NCBI RefSeq assembly: GCF_031127805.1
Contig: NZ_JARXHW010000029.1
Coordinates: 1 to 64,000 of the forward strand
Origin: Thalassobacterium maritimum
GTDB lineage: Bacteria > Verrucomicrobiota > Verrucomicrobiia > Opitutales > Coraliomargaritaceae
Length of the DNA stretch: 64,000 nt
Reading direction: 5' to 3'
Part shown: in pieces, positions 59,588 to 64,000 of the stretch
Position numbering within the stretch: the first letter of the stretch is position 1
Layout of the letters: every line of letters starts with the position of its first letter
Notes under the pieces: generated by a model
The model's database searches: none
Seen by the model: only the letters and a program-made list of their open reading frames with translations
What the model was told of the DNA's origin: nothing
Position numbers and translations under genes: made by a program

Positions 59588-60523
59588 CTAGTGCATATCG
59601 ACCACGACATCTCCGATACCAGAACGAAGGAAACTAAAACGCACTTCAGGGTGATCCGCCAACAAGGACATTGGAACCGCACTATCGGCAATCTTCTTTG
59701 AAATCATCAATGCACTCAAACGCATACCAAATGGATTGTCATGGTGGCCCGGATGCCAAATGGAAACAGCGTCAGCCTTCCAGGTTTCCTGAGGCCCCAC
59801 TGTGGCGGCATGGGTTGGAATCATACTGACATTGCCACCACCGCTGGTACGCGCATTTTGTATCAACGTAACTGGATGCAGTTTGACAATACGTGTCGCC
59901 AACTTCCGATACTCTTCGGGCGTAGGCGGCGCATCGGCATATTGCCCTTCACGTGGCAAAGGATCATTGAATGCCCAGTGTTTAATCTCGCCTTGGCCAC
60001 CTTGCATCAACGCACAACGCACTTGATCATAGCTATCACTATATGCCTGCAAGTCTCCACTAGGGAAATGCTTATTCGCAGTCGGCATCGCTAACTCCTC
60101 TCGAATACGATCAAAACACTGGGTGTTATCACAGCGTGCGAACGACAAGGGATGGGACTCTTCAACCGGAACTCCATTCTCCAACCATTCGTCCATGCCC
60201 CAGAAATGCGCATCTAGCTTTCCGAGATTCATATCCAATGCATTCACCATCTGAGCAACCAGTGGCAGTTGCTCCGTCGGACCAACGGGACCGCAAATTC
60301 CAACAGGATTATCCGACGTTGATTGCTTCCACGCATTCAAATACTCCAGCGCTTGAGCCGTGTATAATTCTTGCGGTGTATCATAGATCCGGACCGTGAA
60401 CCCAGGACGTGATAATTGTTCAAGATCCTTCGCCGACAAGCGAGCGGCGTCTTGCAGAAGGTCAGCTTCCAAAGTCGTGTAATCCCACCACCCTTCGGCT
60501 AGTTTACTAATTGGTCTAGGCAT
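59588..60523 (-). CDS. NagB-like glucosamine-6-phosphate deaminase/isomerase family protein
   Basis: The 311-residue protein follows the NagB/SugarP-isomerase fold: 'GICGPVGPTEQLPLVAQMVN' for the phosphate-binding strand-loop, 'HFWGMDEWLEN' for the catalytic Asp (cf. MDEY), and 'EIKHWAFNDPLP' for the 'GHIAFNEP' histidine motif. The His and FN are kept but the preceding glycines are altered. It should convert an amino-sugar phosphate to a keto-sugar phosphate plus ammonia, but the altered loops suggest a different substrate from GlcN6P. It lies 20 bases downstream of a PIG-L deacetylase gene. Confidence 0.82.
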   Translation of the reverse strand: MPRPISKLAEGWWDYTTLEADLLQDAARLSAKDLEQLSRPGFTVRIYDTPQELYTAQALEYLNAWKQSTSDNPVGICGPVGPTEQLPLVAQMVNALDMNLGKLDAHFWGMDEWLENGVPVEESHPLSFARCDNTQCFDRIREELAMPTANKHFPSGDLQAYSDSYDQVRCALMQGGQGEIKHWAFNDPLPREGQYADAPPTPEEYRKLATRIVKLHPVTLIQNARTSGGGNVSMIPTHAATVGPQETWKADAVSIWHPGHHDNPFGMRLSALMISKKIADSAVPMSLLADHPEVRFSFLRSGIGDVVVDMH

Positions 60524-60543
60524 AATTTAATCTATTGGTTCAG

Positions 60544-61326
60544 TTAATCGTTTTTGTGAAAATTTGAATTTTTAAGACAGGAAGATCCTAGCAGTTCAGC
60601 GATCGGATCAAAGTCAGACGGTCCGAAGCCCAATGGATTGTGGCGTATCAAACCTTCCGCCAGCGAGAACGCTCCCGAACGCTGCCCCATCGCTGTAGCC
60701 ATCTCAGTCATCTCAGTTTCGAGAACGGACATTCCTTGCGTGTCTTCAAGCCACTGCGCCTGACTCTTGTGGCAGTTCAGCATGGCAGTCTTTGTAGCGA
60801 TCACATCACTAATGTCGATAAATCGCTCTGGCGTCACCGTTCGCCCAAAGGGATCCTGTAGTCCATGTGGCATCGCGTGATACACGGCTACCGGCTTATC
60901 ATACGGCTCAACAAATGGATCACACTTCGCATTCTTCATGCCACGAGATATTGCGGCAGTTACCGCCAATCGCGCACTATTTTGATGATCTTCCATGTAA
61001 TCCGCAAGCGCCTGAGTTAGTACAATGTCTGGCTTCACTCGCCGAACTGCCGCGATGACTTTAGCCAACGACTCTTGATTATAATAAACCTCTAGATCAG
61101 GAAACAGTGGCGGATGCATCATCGCCCCCATTACGCTAGCCGAAGCCTGTGATTCTTCCCAACGAACCCGGACACACTCTTCTGGACTTAAAGTAGAACT
61201 CCCTAAAGAACCATCCGCTAAGTTCATCATGTGAATTTCGACTCCACGCGATTTCAATTGGAGCAAAGTCCCGGCCAACATGAACTCAATGTCGTCGGGG
61301 TGCGCAACTATAGCTAAAGCAATCAT
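60544..61326 (-). CDS. PIG-L/LmbE-family N-deacetylase
   Basis: The 260-residue protein opens with 'IALAIVAHPDDIEFMLAGTLLQL', the zinc-binding AHPDD motif of PIG-L/LmbE enzymes, and has the third ligand in 'YMEDHQNSARLAV' (~108-120). Family members remove N-acetyl groups from GlcNAc derivatives. Next to a NagB-like gene it may supply a free amino sugar for deamination, replacing the unrelated NagA deacetylase; this is inference. No export signal. It diverges from an AraC regulator. Confidence 0.9.
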   Translation of the reverse strand: MIALAIVAHPDDIEFMLAGTLLQLKSRGVEIHMMNLADGSLGSSTLSPEECVRVRWEESQASASVMGAMMHPPLFPDLEVYYNQESLAKVIAAVRRVKPDIVLTQALADYMEDHQNSARLAVTAAISRGMKNAKCDPFVEPYDKPVAVYHAMPHGLQDPFGRTVTPERFIDISDVIATKTAMLNCHKSQAQWLEDTQGMSVLETEMTEMATAMGQRSGAFSLAEGLIRHNPLGFGPSDFDPIAELLGSSCLKNSNFHKND

Positions 61327-61476
61327 ATTGAATTAAATCTTACAGCATGCGGCAGAAAAAAACTGCCTTGAGCTTGCACAATAACAATACTAAATTAACC
61401 TCCACGAGCTCCAGAAGCGCAAACTGAAGCCAACAGTAAGAGTCCCTAGCATAATCCTTCACCCTATAAAAAAAAA

Positions 61477-61482
61477 TATAAT
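61477..61482 (+). promoter_or_regulatory. -10-like box close to the araC start
   Basis: TATAAT ends 8 bases before the ATG at 61491. If used, the mRNA would be leaderless or nearly so. No good -35 hexamer is visible, so this is tentative. Confidence 0.3.
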
Positions 61483-61490
61483 CTGAGAAC

Positions 61491-62372
61491 ATGTTGCCAC
61501 ATGAAGCAAAAATCGAACTTCTGGCAGCCAGTCAGTACGGACTTAAAACCACCACATTTGAAAAGGAATGCGTAGATTTCCACTGGCATTTCCACCCTGA
61601 AGTCGAATTAGTGTGGATCGAATCCGGGGAAGGACTACTACACGCGGGCCAAGCGCTGTTCCCCTATCAAGCGGGACAATTAGTTTTAGTAGGCGCCAAC
61701 CTCCCCCACGCCTATGGGTCCGCTCCCAGCCAACGCAAGGGAGCGAAATGGACCACTCTTCACTTTCGTCCATCAGTGTGGGGAAATGAATTCTGGCGGC
61801 TTCCCGAAAACAATCGTATCTTTGATTTACTCGAGCGCGCAGGCTGTGGCTATCTTTACTCCAATAAAACTGCTGCACAAGCAGCCGAGTTCCTAGTTCA
61901 CATTCAAAACCCAAAGCCTGGAGATATGCCTCTGGCTCGACTACTCAATCTGCTAGATCTATTAGCCAGAGATGAAAGCGGACGTAAGCTCAACCCGCAG
62001 TCCGTGAGTGGCGGCAAGGTCGAATTACAGGATACTCGCCTGCAATTAGTACTCAGGAAACTAGAGCAGACCTCTCACGAACCAGGACTCACTCAAGCAG
62101 AAGCAGCTCAATGGATAAAGATGTCGCCCCCGGCCTTTTGTCGCTACTTCAAACGATTAACTGGCCGAAAATTTCAACACCACCTCAACGAATTGCGCAT
62201 TTCACGAGCCTGCGCGAGCCTATTGGGAACTGAAAAATCAATTACAGAAATCGCATATGATTCAGGCTTTAACAATCTATCAAATTTCAACCGTCGTTTT
62301 AAAGAATTCACACAACACACCCCTCGCTCCTACCGCCAAACACAAGGTGGGCTCATTTCCAGTAAAACATAA
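61491..62372 (+). CDS. AraC-family transcriptional regulator with cupin sensor
   Basis: The 293-residue protein has an N-terminal cupin ('FHWHFHPEVELVWIESGEGLL', 'AGQLVLVGANLPHAYGS') and a C-terminal AraC helix-turn-helix pair ('LTQAEAAQWIKMSPPAFCRYFKRLTGRKF', 'SITEIAYDSGFNNLSNFNRRFKEFTQHTP'). It is a sugar-responsive activator type. It diverges from the PIG-L/NagB-like pair across 164 bases and is the likely regulator of those genes. No Shine-Dalgarno site is visible. Confidence 0.94.
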   Translation: MLPHEAKIELLAASQYGLKTTTFEKECVDFHWHFHPEVELVWIESGEGLLHAGQALFPYQAGQLVLVGANLPHAYGSAPSQRKGAKWTTLHFRPSVWGNEFWRLPENNRIFDLLERAGCGYLYSNKTAAQAAEFLVHIQNPKPGDMPLARLLNLLDLLARDESGRKLNPQSVSGGKVELQDTRLQLVLRKLEQTSHEPGLTQAEAAQWIKMSPPAFCRYFKRLTGRKFQHHLNELRISRACASLLGTEKSITEIAYDSGFNNLSNFNRRFKEFTQHTPRSYRQTQGGLISSKT

Positions 62373-62449
62373 ATGATACATCAACCAAAGTGAACGAGAA
62401 AAGCCCCCCCGAATGAAACAACCATTCCGAATCTCAGGAGCTACCAACA

Positions 62450-62481
62450 AAAAGCCCTAAGTCATTAAACTTAGGGCTTTT
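62450..62481. terminator. Bidirectional Rho-independent terminator
   Basis: AAAAGCCCTAAGT and ACTTAGGGCTTTT form a perfect 13-bp stem with a 6-nt loop. T residues end one side and A residues the other. It serves both the AraC gene and the minus-strand tRNA-Cys. Confidence 0.9.
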
Positions 62482-62487
62482 ATGTGA

Positions 62488-62561
<74 letters not shown>

Positions 62562-62676
62562 ATCACTTGTTAAGGCGGCTAGTAGATGGATATAAAAGTC
62601 GAGATCAAGCGAATTTTTGTTAAAATTTCAGTTTGTCCAAATATAAAGAATAGGTCTGACTCTCCGCACACTCCAC

Positions 62677-62964
62677 ATGCCTTCCCAACACGATAATTCT
62701 CAATCCTCCAGCTCGCGAAAAAAATCGAAACGCCGCTCGCGCAGTACGACAAAATTCATTCCCAACCTGCAGCAACTCACCAATGCAGCGGCCGAGCTCC
62801 CAGACCCCGATCTCTGGCCAGAAAAGACCTATCAATGCCCGATCGAAATCGACGGCAAACAGCGCACCATCGACTTCGCTCTTAAATCCATTAATCGCGG
62901 CAAAGTGCTAGCCCCACGCTGGACCTATGAAGGTCGTATATTGATTCGCAAGCGCGACGCCTGA
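62677..62964 (+). CDS. Small hypothetical protein with basic Ser/Lys/Arg-rich N-terminus
   Basis: A 95-residue protein I do not recognise. Residues ~8-27 are Ser/Lys/Arg-rich and probably disordered (SSSSRKKSKRRSRS). The rest forms a small domain (PDPDLWPEKTYQCPIEIDG, RTIDFALKSINRGKVL, WTYEGRILIRKRDA). The protein-like codon pattern and the clean ATG support a real gene. The base-rich end could contact nucleic acid. It lies downstream of and opposite to tRNA-Cys. Confidence 0.65.
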   Translation: MPSQHDNSQSSSSRKKSKRRSRSTTKFIPNLQQLTNAAAELPDPDLWPEKTYQCPIEIDGKQRTIDFALKSINRGKVLAPRWTYEGRILIRKRDA

Positions 62965-63180
62965 TCCAGTGAACTCAGAGCAAGGGCTCTCGGAATGCTC
63001 GGCGCCATAAATACACAAGCGACACAGCTGCAGCCGAAGCCCATAATAGCGTCCACAAGCACAGCTAATTACACGTCAGCATCTGGCTTCCACATTGACG
63101 CTGAGCACTTAAAGACCTACAGTAAGTCTTGACGGCAAAAGCAAGCCTTGCCCCCGTCTCTACCTCAACCCCACCATGCT

Positions 63181-64000
63181 ATGTTCAACAAGAAATCAGT
63201 CGACATTGCTGTCCTCGGCGCAGGTCCCGTAGGACTCACCGCAGCCCATATCCTCGCCGATCAAGGAATGGACTTCACCCTCCTCGAACGCGCAGCAGGC
63301 ACACACACCCATAGCTACGCCCTCGCACTCCATCCTGACACCCTAGAACTGCTAGATACCCTCGGTATCGTAGCCCCAATACTCCAGCGGGCACTACGCC
63401 TACAAAGATCCACCATCTTTGACCCAAGTAACAAACAACGAGCTGTCATCGACTACGGAGCACTCCCCGTAAAATACCCCTTCCTCGCCGTCATTGCGCA
63501 GAGCGACCTCGAAGACATCCTAGTAGCCACACTTGCGAAAAAAGGCCACACTCCCCAATGGAACCACCGCGTGCGCTGCATTGAACCCTCTGCCGAGGGC
63601 GTACGCTTCACCGTGGACCACCTAATGGAAGGCAGCACCGGCTACGCCATCGCACACAGCGAACAAGAAATCGACAAAATCTACGAGTATCAATCCAACT
63701 ATATGATTGCGGCCGATGGCTACGAGTCAATGGCACGCAAGGCTGCCAACATCGGCTTCCCGGAGATCAAATCCAGCTTAGACTATGCAGTTTTTGAATT
63801 TGAGACCAACACCCGCCTACTCACCGAGATGCGTATGATGGTCGACAATGACAAGACGCACATCTACTGGCCACTCGGCAAAGGCCGCTGCCGCTTCAGC
63901 TTTCAAATGCCCCCTAACTTCGCCCAAAAGCACTCCTTCAATAAGGACCATGCTATGGTCGACAATGAGGCTCAAGAAAGCTCTGAATTGAGTAATGCCC
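63181..64000 (+). CDS. FAD-binding monooxygenase (PF01494-like), 5' part
   Basis: The gene starts at the ATG at 63181 and runs off the right edge, so only 273 residues are visible. 'DIAVLGAGPVGLTAAHILADQG' (~8-29) is the GxGxxG FAD motif, 'FTLLERAAGTHTHSYALALHP' the ribose-binding and following segment, and 'YMIAADGYESMARKAANIGF' the DG motif (~175) of p-hydroxybenzoate-hydroxylase-type enzymes. It would hydroxylate an aromatic or polyketide-like compound using NAD(P)H and O2. The substrate is unknown. The 216-base gap upstream shows nothing recognisable. Confidence 0.88.
   Translation, partial: MFNKKSVDIAVLGAGPVGLTAAHILADQGMDFTLLERAAGTHTHSYALALHPDTLELLDTLGIVAPILQRALRLQRSTIFDPSNKQRAVIDYGALPVKYPFLAVIAQSDLEDILVATLAKKGHTPQWNHRVRCIEPSAEGVRFTVDHLMEGSTGYAIAHSEQEIDKIYEYQSNYMIAADGYESMARKAANIGFPEIKSSLDYAVFEFETNTRLLTEMRMMVDNDKTHIYWPLGKGRCRFSFQMPPNFAQKHSFNKDHAMVDNEAQESSELSNA

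Overview
The window looks like chromosome from a marine, polysaccharide-degrading Verrucomicrobiota of the Opitutia type (Coraliomargarita/Lentimonas-like). This is inferred from a Planctomycetes/Verrucomicrobia-type bacterial microcompartment (BMC) locus, two secreted proteins with PEP-CTERM-like tails, two prepilin-like secreted proteins, duplicated SSS symporter / Gfo-Idh / CBM9-like sets, and frequent absence of Shine-Dalgarno sites. There is no IS element, CRISPR array, prophage or rRNA. The only RNA gene found is a tRNA-Cys.

Layout. (1) 0.1-15.8 kb: glycan-use region. An AraC regulator diverges from an FAD-dependent oxidoreductase. A probable seven-gene minus-strand operon runs from 14964 to 3302: GntR/LacI hybrid regulator, large multidomain glycosidase-like protein, GH20-like hexosaminidase, second FAD oxidoreductase, CBM9-like lipoprotein, Gfo/Idh dehydrogenase, SSS symporter. 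A decayed esterase lies at 3018-3265. (2) 15.8-18.6 kb: secreted proteins (one with a PEP-CTERM tail), a prepilin-like protein and a flavin reductase. (3) 18.6-27.7 kb, minus strand: the BMC operon. It encodes three BMC-H hexamers, three BMC-P pentamers, PduL, acetate kinase, CoA-acylating aldehyde dehydrogenase, class II aldolase, malate dehydrogenase and an alcohol dehydrogenase. (4) 27.8-39.1 kb, plus strand: DeoR regulator, rhamnulokinase, malate:quinone oxidoreductase, LutABC lactate oxidase, a PfkB-type kinase, a DUF4432 epimerase-like protein and an unrecognised 591-residue protein. hisF follows.

(5) 40.5-50.2 kb: a second sugar cassette, DeoR - aldolase-like TIM barrel - aldehyde dehydrogenase - PfkB kinase - SSS symporter - CBM9-like protein, then a convergent Gfo/Idh gene and a GDSL acetylesterase. 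A 37-bp element upstream of the DeoR gene is repeated upstream of the acetylesterase. (6) 50.3-58.2 kb, minus strand: GDSL esterase, alpha/alpha-toroid glycosidase-like protein, a 1109-residue GH42-like protein, a secreted unknown, a prepilin-like protein and a PEP-CTERM protein, facing a LacI regulator. (7) 58.3-64 kb: LacI regulator, a NagB-like deaminase and PIG-L deacetylase pair facing an AraC regulator, tRNA-Cys, a small conserved-looking protein, and the start of an FAD monooxygenase.

How regions 3 and 4 fit together (known for PVM-type BMCs, applied here by inference): L-rhamnose or L-fucose is phosphorylated as the ketose, the encapsulated aldolase releases L-lactaldehyde plus DHAP, the aldehyde dehydrogenase makes lactyl-CoA, and PduL and acetate kinase convert this to lactate with ATP gain. 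The alcohol dehydrogenase recycles NAD+ by making 1,2-propanediol. LutABC then oxidises L-lactate to pyruvate. No sugar isomerase is in the window.
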